From Bdellovibrionales bacterium (lineage in GTDB: Bacteria; Bdellovibrionota; UBA1018; CAIMNF01): a stretch of 64,000 bases of DNA. Every line of letters begins with the position of its first letter. Position 1 is the stretch's first letter. This document shows, piece after piece, positions 35,466 through 43,166 of this stretch. The translations under genes and the position numbers were made by a program. The notes beneath the pieces are model-generated. The model saw only the letters and a program-made list of their open reading frames with translations, was not told the DNA's origin and searched no databases. Where the stretch lies: the NCBI GenBank assembly GCA_947502835.1, contig CANNBJ010000006.1, positions 153,106 through 217,105 on the forward strand. The letters are read 5' to 3'.

Positions 35466-36563
35466 ATGCAAGACCCAGGAGGCGAACCAAGAAAAATCAT
35501 TCATGTCGATATGGATGCCTTCTTTGCATCCGTGGAACAACGGGATCATCCGGAGTTCCGGGGCCGCCCCCTCGTTGTCGGAGGTGATCCGGACGGCCGC
35601 GGGGTGGTTGCATCCTGCTCCTATGAAGCCCGGGCCTTCGGTGTGCGCTCTGCCATGAGTACGGCAAAAGCAAAACGACTTTGCCCGGATGCGATTTTCG
35701 TTCACCCGAGATTCGAGGCCTACCAGGAGGCAAGCCTTGGAATCCGGGAGATTTTTCATGAGGTCACTGATCTTGTGGAACCCCTCTCCCTTGATGAAGC
35801 CTACCTTGACGTCACGAAGAACAAATGGAATGAGCCGATGGCGGGAAAAATAGCAATCCGAATCAAGCGGGAGATCAAGGCGCGCCTCTCCCTCACCGCC
35901 TCGGCAGGAGTTGCCTCCACGCTGTTCCTTGCAAAAGTCGCAAGCGATTACCGGAAGCCCGACGGACTCACGATCATTCCTCCGGAAGAAGCCCTCTCCT
36001 TCATTGAAAAGCTTCCCGTGACCAAACTCTGGGGTGTCGGTCCTGCAACCGAATCATCGCTGCTTCGAATCGGGGTCAGGACGGCGGGCGACTTGCGCGC
36101 CCTGAGCCCGGAGAGTGTCCGGGCCGCGCTTGGAAAGAACGGAATGTTTCTCCATCAACTTGCCCACGGAATTGATCCGCGCGTGGTGAACCCCCATTGG
36201 GAACGGAAGAGTTACGGGGCGGAACGCACCTTTGAAAAGGACATGACCTCGATCGGAGCCCTTGAGGCGGAGCTCAGGGAACTCTGCCTCGAGGTTTCGG
36301 AATCACTCCAACAGGACGAACTCAGGGCAAGGACAATCACCCTCAAAATCCGATACGGAAACTTTGAAACCATCACCCGCGGCATCACCCTCGCAAGGGC
36401 AATAGACTCGGCCGAACGGATCTATGATGAAATTCTGCATCTTCTCCAAGAAAAAACAGATGCGGGGATACGACCGGTTCGTCTGGCGGGAGTGTCGGCA
36501 TCGCAGCTCCTTGGCTTCGATCAGCCGGAACAGCTATGGTTCGAGCTTCCGGAATTCCTTTAA
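35466..36563 (+). CDS. dinB: DNA polymerase IV (Y family)
   Basis: 365 residues. Translesion polymerase: H-V-D-M-D-A-F-F-A-S-V-E-Q at the N-terminus and the catalytic S-L-D-E-A-Y-L-D-V near residue 105. A helix-hairpin-helix region (L-W-G-V-G-P-A-T) and little-finger domain (S-Y-G-A-E-R-T-F) follow. It lacks a C-terminal Q-x-x-L-x-L-F-type clamp motif in its usual form, ending Q-L-W-F-E-L-P-E-F-L, which may still serve as a clamp peptide. The frame is open upstream, but the ATG at 35466 matches the family N-terminus. It is commonly under LexA control; no SOS-box-like site was seen upstream. The stop overlaps the convergent methyltransferase by 4 bp. Confidence 0.94.
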   Translation: MQDPGGEPRKIIHVDMDAFFASVEQRDHPEFRGRPLVVGGDPDGRGVVASCSYEARAFGVRSAMSTAKAKRLCPDAIFVHPRFEAYQEASLGIREIFHEVTDLVEPLSLDEAYLDVTKNKWNEPMAGKIAIRIKREIKARLSLTASAGVASTLFLAKVASDYRKPDGLTIIPPEEALSFIEKLPVTKLWGVGPATESSLLRIGVRTAGDLRALSPESVRAALGKNGMFLHQLAHGIDPRVVNPHWERKSYGAERTFEKDMTSIGALEAELRELCLEVSESLQQDELRARTITLKIRYGNFETITRGITLARAIDSAERIYDEILHLLQEKTDAGIRPVRLAGVSASQLLGFDQPEQLWFELPEFL

Positions 36564-37192
36564 CCGGATTTACGCCCCAACATCCGGACCACGGCACTTT
36601 GCCCAAAGTGGCCCTCCCCCTCCTGCACTTCGCGGACCATCTCCTCCATCACCTCGAAATCAAGCCCATCGAATTCGGACTTCAGAATCGAGAGTGTCAT
36701 CATGAGTTCTGGAATCGGCGGGCCTCCGGTTTTAAACTCAAGTTGCCTCGGATGATACGCTTCCAAAATTACCATCCCGCCAGGGACCAGGGCATGTTTC
36801 ACGCGCTCATGCACCATCCTGCGCAATTCCGTGGGCAAATGGCACCAGATGGAAACAACGGCATCCCACTGCCCCACCCCCGGATCATATTCAGAGAGGT
36901 CGCAAAGAATGGTTTCGATGTCGAGACCATCGCGCGAAGCCCAGTCCGAAAGCTTTCTCAACCCCACCCCAGATTGATCGACAGCGGTCACCCTGAATCC
37001 CTGCTTTGCAAGATGGATTGCATTTCTACCCTCCCCCTCGGCAAGGCAGAGAATCCTCCCCCCTGGCTTGATCCTTGATGTATTTGCGCGCAGAAAATCG
37101 TTCGGCTCAACCCCGTAGTGAAACGAGTCCTTGTCGTAGCGCTCATCCCAGGCACGGGCGCCCGGAGTCTTAAGACGGTCCGCTTCATTCAT
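36560..37192 (-). CDS. SAM-dependent methyltransferase, TehB-like
   Basis: 210 residues, class I Rossmann methyltransferase. It begins W-D-E-R-Y-D-K-D-S-F-H-Y-G-V-E-P-N, then the SAM motif I I-L-C-L-A-E-G-E-G-R-N (residues about 47-57), motif II near V-T-A-V-D-Q-S, and post-motif W-D-A-V-V-S-I-W. The pattern is that of TehB/thiopurine-methyltransferase-like enzymes, which methylate small soft nucleophiles such as tellurite, selenium or sulfur compounds. It is the last gene of the ArsR-TolC-RND-DUF2892 operon (4-bp overlap), which fits sulfur-related chemistry. Substrate is inference. Confidence 0.78.
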   Translation of the reverse strand: MNEADRLKTPGARAWDERYDKDSFHYGVEPNDFLRANTSRIKPGGRILCLAEGEGRNAIHLAKQGFRVTAVDQSGVGLRKLSDWASRDGLDIETILCDLSEYDPGVGQWDAVVSIWCHLPTELRRMVHERVKHALVPGGMVILEAYHPRQLEFKTGGPPIPELMMTLSILKSEFDGLDFEVMEEMVREVQEGEGHFGQSAVVRMLGRKSG

Positions 37193-37401
37193 GCTTTTGC
37201 ACTGCCCTTGTCAGGGGCCACCGGCAGCACCTTTTTCAGGATCATTTCAAGGGGACAAAATCCAGTGATACTCGATTGGATCAAATTCACACCGACAAAG
37301 GCCGTGAAATACAACCAGGCCTCGGAATGAACCCTCGACAACACCAGACTGATCAAAACAAAACTCCCTGCAAACCTGCGAATCCAATTTTCGACTCTCA
37401 T
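37189..37401 (-). CDS. DUF2892/YgaP-like small membrane protein
   Basis: 70 residues with two helices (about 8-24 and 28-45) and the motif Q-S-S-I-T-G-F-C-P-L-E-M-I-L, matching the DUF2892 membrane domain that in YgaP is fused to a rhodanese. Here the rhodanese is a separate gene (42687-43034) across the regulator. It overlaps the RND gene upstream and the methyltransferase downstream by 4 bp each. DUF2892 proteins recur in sulfide/persulfide operons. Confidence 0.82.
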   Translation of the reverse strand: MRVENWIRRFAGSFVLISLVLSRVHSEAWLYFTAFVGVNLIQSSITGFCPLEMILKKVLPVAPDKGSAKA

Positions 37402-40400
37402 CCTTCACTCCTTAATGCCCGCATTCGGGACTTTCCTACCAACCAATAGTACAACGCAGGCACCGCAAAGCGACTGAGCACCGTTGCGGCAATCTCACCA
37501 AAGATCAAGCTGACCGCAAGCCCCTGAAAGATCGGATCCGCAAGCATCACGGCCCCTCCCACCACCACGGCAGCCGCCGTAAGGAGCATCGGCCTGAACC
37601 TCAAGACCCCCGCATCGATCACGGCCATCTTCAGCTCCGATCCCTCACGGATTCTTTGCTCGATGAAATCGACCAGGATGATGGAGTTCCGGACAATAAT
37701 CCCGGCACCCGCAATGAAGCCAATCATGGAAGTGGCAGTGAAGTACGCTCCCAGCATGGCATGGCCGGGAAGAATCCCGATCAGGCTGATGGGGATCGGT
37801 GCCATGATGACAAGGGGTACTGCGTAACTCCTGAACCACCCGAGGACGAGCACATAAATGAGAACAATCACCACCGCAAAGGCGCCACCCAGGTCGCGGA
37901 ACACCTCGTAGGTAATGAACCATTCCCCGTCCCACTTGAGCACCGGCTCACGCGTATCCCACGGTACATCCGAGGTCTGGGTTCGAACCTTGATCTTCGG
38001 AGCAAGTTTCAAGATGCCGTAGACCGGGGCTTCCTCAGCTCCCGAGAGCTCGCTCATCACCATCACCACCGGCTTCAGGTTTTTCCGGTAGAGCACGGGA
38101 GTTTTGAGAACTTCGGGGTCCGCTTTCAGAAGGCCTTGCGCATTCACGCTCCCCGACTCGAACGAGGAGAGGGATTGGGATCGGTACGGCTCTGCTCCGG
38201 ATCGCGCAGACCCTGCCAGCGAAAGATCAATGCCGACCTCTTCAGGCTCCCGCGTCTCATCAAGAATCCCCACCCGGGTCTCCGAGAACATCAACCGGCT
38301 CAGGGCCGAAAAATCGCGACTGTTTGATCCGAGCAAGCCTGCCCGATCGAAGTCGAATCCGTACCGGATGCGACTCCTTTGCTCGCGCATCGTAGTGTCG
38401 AGATCCACAACGCTGGGCTCACTCCTGAATACCGACTCAATCTCGCGTGCGGTCGCTTCCCGGGTCGCGGCATCGGGTCCGTAAATCTCGGCCACCATGG
38501 TGGAGAGAACCGGTGGCCCTGGTGGAACCTCAAGGACTTTGGTCACCACATGGTTCTTGTTCCCGAAGTCCGAGATGACCGGTCGCAGACTTTCAATGAT
38601 CGCGTGGCTTGACTCCTTTCGCTCATCCTTTTCACTCAAGACCACTTGCAGATCGGATTGGTCATCCTGTCCACGCAAAAAGGAATGCTTCACCATCCCC
38701 GAGAAGGAAAACGGCGCGGGTTCCCCGGAAAAAACCTGCACACGTTTCACCTCCGGGTGGGACAGCAACTGGCGCGACAGCTCGGTGGAGAGCCTCAAGG
38801 TCTCCGTCATCGGAGTTCCCTCAGGGGCATCCAGAAGGACCTGGAACTCGTTCTTGTTGTCGAATGGGAGCATCTTCACCTTCGCGGCCTTGAAAAACAG
38901 CAATGAAAATGACAGCAGGAACAGACCCGCCACCAGGGAAAGAAACAAAAGCACCGAACGCTTCCGGCTCAGAAGACGTTCCATGATCTTTCGATACACT
39001 CTGTCGAGACGGCCCTCGCCTTCGGCGGCCTCATGCGATGGTTCGTGGGCCTTCAGGAGCTTCACGGAGGCCCAAGGAGTCACGACAAACGCTACGAGCA
39101 GGGACAGGATCATGGCAAGACTCGCTCCTACCGGAATCGGCTTCATGTAGGGCCCCATCATGCCTCGGACAAACGCCATCGGGAGAATTGCCGCGATGAC
39201 CGTGAAGGTCGCAAGGATCGTGGGATTCCCGACCTCATTCACCGCTCGAATTGCTGCTTTCGCGATTCCCTGTTTTGGATCAAGCTTCAAATGCCTCTCG
39301 ATGTTCTCCACCACCACGATGGCATCATCGACCAGGATCCCGATTGAAAAAATCAAGGCAAACAGGGTGATCCGATTCAGGGTATAGCCCAGGAAATAAT
39401 AGATCCCGAGTGTCAGTGCGAGAGTCACCGGGATTGCGATCGCCACCACCAAGGACGCCCGAAGCCCCATGGCAAGCGCGATCAGGGCCGCAACCGAGAT
39501 TGTGGCAATCAGGAGGTGCTCAATCAGCTCAAGCGACTTTTGGTTTGCGGTCTTTCCGTAATTCCGGAGCTCCGTCATGCGAACTTCCTTTGGCAGTCCA
39601 CGGGAAAACACCTCTGCCCGCGAGAGCAGGGCTTTTGACAGCTCCACAACATTGGTCCCTTTTCGTTTCGAAAACACGATCGACACGGCATTCTCGGGAA
39701 GACTTCCGGTCTGCCGGTCAAGGAGAAGCGATGCACGCGTTCTTGATTCGGGACCATCGATCACTTCAGCCACATCCCGGACCCGAATCACACGCCCCGA
39801 GCGCTGACCCACGGGGAGATTCCGGATGTCCTGAGCGGAAGAGAGCCTTCCTCCTGCCTCCACGTCATAGACCCGAACCTCACTCCAGTTCTTTCCCGAG
39901 GGCGAAAGAACATGGTTTTTTTGAAGTGCATCGTGAAGAGCGAGCAGTCCGATCCCGCTTTGGCTCAAACGCTTGGGATCAGCGATCACCCGGATGGTTC
40001 TCTTCAGTCCACCCCGAAGTTCCACTTTCGAGAGATCAGGGGTGCTTGAGAATTCCCGGGCAAGGGGTGCCACGAGGGCTCTCAGCTGATCGGGACCCAT
40101 TGAACTTGAGCTGAACGCGAGATTCAGGAACGGAACATCGTCCACTGAAAACGACTTGACTTGCGGCTCAGAAACTCCGACAGGCAGGTCCTGGCGCACA
40201 ATCATCAACTGATGGTGCACCTTGACCAGACTCGGCTCCATGGGCTCACCCACCTTGAAACGGACCGTGATCAACGACCCATTTGCCCTGGAGGATGAAT
40301 ACACATATTCGACTCCCTCCAAACCCCAAACCGCGCGCTCAATCGGTTCGGTCACCTTCCGCTCGACTTCCGCGGCCTGAAGACCGGGAGCACCAATCGA

Positions 40401-40571
40401 GATGTCAATCATGGGTACTGAGATCTGCGGCTCCTCCTCTTTTGGAGTGAGGATCACCGCGGCAAGCCCCAGAAGAATTGAGAACACAGCCACAACGGGA
40501 GTGAGTTTTGAGTGGATGAACCCTAAAGCCATTCGGCCGGCAATTCCTGTTTTTTCAGCTTCCGGATTCAT
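37398..40571 (-). CDS. RND-family efflux pump, inner-membrane transporter
   Basis: 1057 residues, 12 helices with two large periplasmic loops, AcrB/MdtB-like. Proton-relay signature in helix 4: F-S-I-G-I-L-V-D-D-A-I-V-V-V-E-N-I-E; the second half has S-M-I-G-F-I-A-G-A-G-I-I-V-R-N. The ATG at 40571 overlaps the TolC stop (ATGA). No periplasmic adaptor (HlyD/AcrA) gene lies in the operon, which is unusual for a tripartite pump with its own TolC. The exported compound is unknown; neighbours point to sulfur species or their conjugates. Confidence 0.9.
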   Translation of the reverse strand: MNPEAEKTGIAGRMALGFIHSKLTPVVAVFSILLGLAAVILTPKEEEPQISVPMIDISIGAPGLQAAEVERKVTEPIERAVWGLEGVEYVYSSSRANGSLITVRFKVGEPMEPSLVKVHHQLMIVRQDLPVGVSEPQVKSFSVDDVPFLNLAFSSSSMGPDQLRALVAPLAREFSSTPDLSKVELRGGLKRTIRVIADPKRLSQSGIGLLALHDALQKNHVLSPSGKNWSEVRVYDVEAGGRLSSAQDIRNLPVGQRSGRVIRVRDVAEVIDGPESRTRASLLLDRQTGSLPENAVSIVFSKRKGTNVVELSKALLSRAEVFSRGLPKEVRMTELRNYGKTANQKSLELIEHLLIATISVAALIALAMGLRASLVVAIAIPVTLALTLGIYYFLGYTLNRITLFALIFSIGILVDDAIVVVENIERHLKLDPKQGIAKAAIRAVNEVGNPTILATFTVIAAILPMAFVRGMMGPYMKPIPVGASLAMILSLLVAFVVTPWASVKLLKAHEPSHEAAEGEGRLDRVYRKIMERLLSRKRSVLLFLSLVAGLFLLSFSLLFFKAAKVKMLPFDNKNEFQVLLDAPEGTPMTETLRLSTELSRQLLSHPEVKRVQVFSGEPAPFSFSGMVKHSFLRGQDDQSDLQVVLSEKDERKESSHAIIESLRPVISDFGNKNHVVTKVLEVPPGPPVLSTMVAEIYGPDAATREATAREIESVFRSEPSVVDLDTTMREQRSRIRYGFDFDRAGLLGSNSRDFSALSRLMFSETRVGILDETREPEEVGIDLSLAGSARSGAEPYRSQSLSSFESGSVNAQGLLKADPEVLKTPVLYRKNLKPVVMVMSELSGAEEAPVYGILKLAPKIKVRTQTSDVPWDTREPVLKWDGEWFITYEVFRDLGGAFAVVIVLIYVLVLGWFRSYAVPLVIMAPIPISLIGILPGHAMLGAYFTATSMIGFIAGAGIIVRNSIILVDFIEQRIREGSELKMAVIDAGVLRFRPMLLTAAAVVVGGAVMLADPIFQGLAVSLIFGEIAATVLSRFAVPALYYWLVGKSRMRALRSEG

Positions 40572-41890
40572 TCTCGGACTCCTTCTCTGCTTCGATAACT
40601 TTGCAATGCACTCCGATCCTCGATCCACGAAGACTCAAGCCTGACCCGGTCCAAGAGCAGATCCACCCGTCGATTCAGAGCCTCCGCAAGGGAGAGCGCT
40701 CCAATGGCCCCATCGCGGAACAATCGAAGGGTGATTCGAGTCTGCTCTGCAAGAAGCTCCTCAGACTCGGAAACGAGCTTCAAATTGGATTCGAGTGCGG
40801 CAGCGTGTGCACTCAACCCTTCAAATGAGATCTTTGTTTGTTCGGAGGCCTCTTCCGCGCGAAGGGACTCCCTCTTTGAACGCAGCTCCGCCTCGCTTTG
40901 GCGATTCCAGGAGTCGGGGGTGAAGAGCGACCACCTGAGATAGACTCCGGCGGTGGTGGTGAAGGCACTTCCTCGGGCACCCGTGTTCCAGGACTCGTTT
41001 CCAAAGAGGCCCACTCCGGGCAAATATCTGCTTTTTTCACTGTTCGCCTGCTCAGCTGCTCCGAGTGCTGCAAGTCGCGCGGCTTCTTCTTCGCGGGTCG
41101 GGATTCTGGCCGCGGGCTTCGGGAGATTTTCCTCTACGAATCCAATCACAAGACCATCCAATGGAATCCACGCCGCATCGATCCCGGCAAGGGTCGAGAT
41201 CCGGGCTTTGAGTCCCGCTTCTTCGGAGCGGAACGATTCCAGCACGGAGAGAATCCGGTTTTGAAGCGCCTTTAATCCAAGCATTCCGGAATACCCCACG
41301 GGGTTCGAACGGCTCCCCAAGGAGTACCGGCCGAGGATTTTTTCAATTTCGGTTCTCAAGGCCAAAGACTGCTTTTTGGCCTGATGAAGAGACAGAATCC
41401 GTCCAAAATCGGACGCGGTTCGGGCATGCAATCCGATCTCGCGAGCATCCAAAAGCCGTTCTTGGGACTCTTGCCAGTAGGCCGCGGCCGCGCGAAGTGA
41501 TTCTTTTGCGCCCCCTTCATAGATCGGGAGCTCCGCCTGCAAAGAAAGAAGCCCGTAGTTTTGGAATCCGGGCTCATTCAGAGCTGCGGGACCAAAGTCC
41601 GCGGAGAGGATCTGGCGCTGGCCGAGTCTTGAAAACAACGACACACCCGGATCATTCGTTGTAAAGTATCGCCCGCCAAGGGACAGGGACGGAAGCCAGT
41701 GAAGAGATGCTCGCTCGGATGCCTTCTCTGCAATGCCCGCCTCCAGACGCGCTCCTTTGATCGAGTTCGAGCGGGATTGGATTGAGCTCCAGATCTCGCC
41801 AAATCCGATTTCCGCTGCGTGCGAAGGAAAGGAGAACGAGACCCCAAGAATCACGAAAAAAACGGAAGATGCCATGGTCAGGGATTTCAT
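40568..41890 (-). CDS. TolC-family outer-membrane efflux protein
   Basis: 440 residues from the ATG at 41890, which opens a signal peptide (cleavage near S-H-A-A); the frame is open further into the regulator gene. Two helical hairpins (E-K-I-L-G-R-Y-S-L-G; E-Q-T-R-I-T-L-R-L-F-R-D-G-A-I-G) and inter-hairpin strands fit the TolC/OEP repeat. The start overlaps the ArsR stop by 4 bp and the stop overlaps the RND start by 4 bp: one cotranslated operon. Confidence 0.85.
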   Translation of the reverse strand: MKSLTMASSVFFVILGVSFSFPSHAAEIGFGEIWSSIQSRSNSIKGARLEAGIAEKASERASLHWLPSLSLGGRYFTTNDPGVSLFSRLGQRQILSADFGPAALNEPGFQNYGLLSLQAELPIYEGGAKESLRAAAAYWQESQERLLDAREIGLHARTASDFGRILSLHQAKKQSLALRTEIEKILGRYSLGSRSNPVGYSGMLGLKALQNRILSVLESFRSEEAGLKARISTLAGIDAAWIPLDGLVIGFVEENLPKPAARIPTREEEAARLAALGAAEQANSEKSRYLPGVGLFGNESWNTGARGSAFTTTAGVYLRWSLFTPDSWNRQSEAELRSKRESLRAEEASEQTKISFEGLSAHAAALESNLKLVSESEELLAEQTRITLRLFRDGAIGALSLAEALNRRVDLLLDRVRLESSWIEDRSALQSYRSREGVRE

Positions 41891-42189
41891 TCGCAGAATA
41901 CCTCCTTGATGGCATGGATCAACTTCTTCAGCTTCGGGTCGGAGAGCGTGTAGTACACGGAGGTGCCCTCCTTCCGCGACTGCAGCACCCCTTCTGATCG
42001 AAGGCGGATCAGGAACTGGGACATCGCCGACTGCGAAATCCCGCCAAACTCCACAAGTTCGCCTACGGTCTTTTCGCGGTCGATCAACGCACACAACACC
42101 TTGAGCCGAACGGGGTGCGAAAGGGATTTCAGCACCTGACTCACCTCTTCACACTTGCCTGCCATCAGTCTGATTTCGGATTCTTTCAT
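41887..42189 (-). CDS. ArsR-family regulator, BigR/SqrR-like persulfide sensor
   Basis: 100-residue winged-helix dimeric repressor (H-P-V-R-L-K-V-L-C-A-L; S-A-M-S-Q-F-L-I-R-L; Y-Y-T-L). Cysteines are at 13, 33 and 99. C33 (helix after R-L-K-V-L) and C99 (C-terminal helix) are 66 residues apart, the spacing of the dithiol pair in SqrR (Cys41/Cys107) and BigR, which forms a tetrasulfide or disulfide with persulfides and releases DNA. The arsenic-type C-V-C motif is absent. Its operon and the divergent DUF302-rhodanese pair share the 93-bp spacer that holds an A/T palindrome. Confidence 0.83.
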   Translation of the reverse strand: MKESEIRLMAGKCEEVSQVLKSLSHPVRLKVLCALIDREKTVGELVEFGGISQSAMSQFLIRLRSEGVLQSRKEGTSVYYTLSDPKLKKLIHAIKEVFCE

Positions 42190-42208
42190 GCTTGCCTCTT
42201 TTATTAAA

Positions 42209-42228
42209 ATATTATAATTTTATAATAT
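42209..42228. promoter_or_regulatory. A/T-rich palindromic operator in the ArsR/DUF302 spacer
   Basis: ATATTATAATTTTATAATAT: 8-bp perfect inverted arms with a 4-bp spacer. A/T-rich palindromes of this kind are the operators of BigR-like regulators. It sits 20 bp from the regulator start and 55 bp from the DUF302 start, where binding would block both promoters. Confidence 0.7.
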
Positions 42229-42282
42229 ATGCAAGCAGAAAAAACCGTGCTAAAAACCAAGCGCACCTGAAGGAGGCCTAAC

Positions 42283-42690
42283 ATGTCCACACTCAGTCTT
42301 GAAACCACACTGAACCTGCCCTTTGATTCCGCAATCGAGAAAACCACCGAGGCATTGAAAGCCGAAGGGTTTGGCGTGCTGACCCGGATTGATTTCGACC
42401 AGAAAATCAAAGAAAAGCTCGGGCATCACCTTCCGAGAACCGCAATCCTGGGCGCCTGCAACCCGGGCTTTGCCTATGAGGGGTACACAAAAAATCCGGA
42501 CATGCTCCTTCTCGTGCCATGCAATGTCGTGGTGGAAGATTTGGGCAAAGACCAGTCCAGGATCCGCTTCATCAAACCCTCCGCAATGGTCAAGGCACTC
42601 GATTCAAGCGAGATGTCAAAAATGGCTGAACAAGTCGACCAGGTCCTCGACAAAGTCCGAAGGTCCTTGATTCCCGGGAGCGCCCCATGA
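42283..42690 (+). CDS. DUF302 protein
   Basis: 135 residues, soluble, the usual size for DUF302: F-D-S-A-I-E-K-T-T-E-A-L-K-A-E-G-F-G-V-L near the start, G-A-C-N-P-G-F-A-Y-E and L-L-L-V-P-C-N-V-V-V-E in the middle, and a C-terminal helix. Two cysteines (in G-A-C-N-P and V-P-C-N-V) are the only ones and are family features. DUF302 genes occur often in sulfur-oxidation and persulfide operons; the activity is unknown. AAGGAGG gives a strong ribosome-binding site. It overlaps the rhodanese gene by 4 bp. Confidence 0.85.
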   Translation: MSTLSLETTLNLPFDSAIEKTTEALKAEGFGVLTRIDFDQKIKEKLGHHLPRTAILGACNPGFAYEGYTKNPDMLLLVPCNVVVEDLGKDQSRIRFIKPSAMVKALDSSEMSKMAEQVDQVLDKVRRSLIPGSAP

Positions 42691-43034
42691 GTTTTGAACC
42701 TGCACACCTCCTGCCCCTTGCCCTGATCCTGGGTTTCATCCTTTACCGCAGCCTCGGGTTCCGAAGAGCCCGGAAGGCGATTCCGGAGATGCTCAAGGCC
42801 GGAGCCGTGATTGTGGATGTCAGGACGCCCTCGGAATACGGTTCCGGACACCATCCTGGGAGCATCAACATTCCCTTGAACCGCTTCGACTCCGGGTGCG
42901 AGGAGCTGAAGAGGGAAACCCCCGTCATCCTCTGCTGCGCAAGCGGAGCTCGAAGCGGAATCGCCGCTGGCGTTCTCCGCGCCAAGGGCTTCCCGCAGGT
43001 ACTGAATGCCGGACCCTGGACAAATATCCCCTGA
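42687..43034 (+). CDS. Membrane-anchored rhodanese (single domain)
   Basis: 115 residues. One N-terminal helix (about 5-21) anchors a rhodanese domain: V-I-V-D-V-R-T-P-S-E-Y, H-H-P-G-S-I-N-I-P, and the active-site loop C84-A-S-G-A-R. The preceding C83 gives a Cys-Cys pair. It should transfer sulfane sulfur from a persulfide or polysulfide donor. It is cotranscribed with DUF302 (ATGA overlap) and under the probable persulfide-sensing regulator. Confidence 0.9.
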   Translation: MSFEPAHLLPLALILGFILYRSLGFRRARKAIPEMLKAGAVIVDVRTPSEYGSGHHPGSINIPLNRFDSGCEELKRETPVILCCASGARSGIAAGVLRAKGFPQVLNAGPWTNIP

Positions 43035-43166
43035 AACGACCGATGGGCTCCGGGCAGGGACTTCCGCCCCCCCCACCCCTCACCATATTCTGATTTGATT
43101 TTTGGCCCCTTCTGACTTAATTAAACTATCAGAATTTAAAACCCAGGAGCGGAGGCCGAAATTCCC

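Noticed and set aside
35400..35466. SOS box upstream of dinB
   Set aside because: No GTTC-N7-GTTC or other LexA-type motif was found in this stretch.
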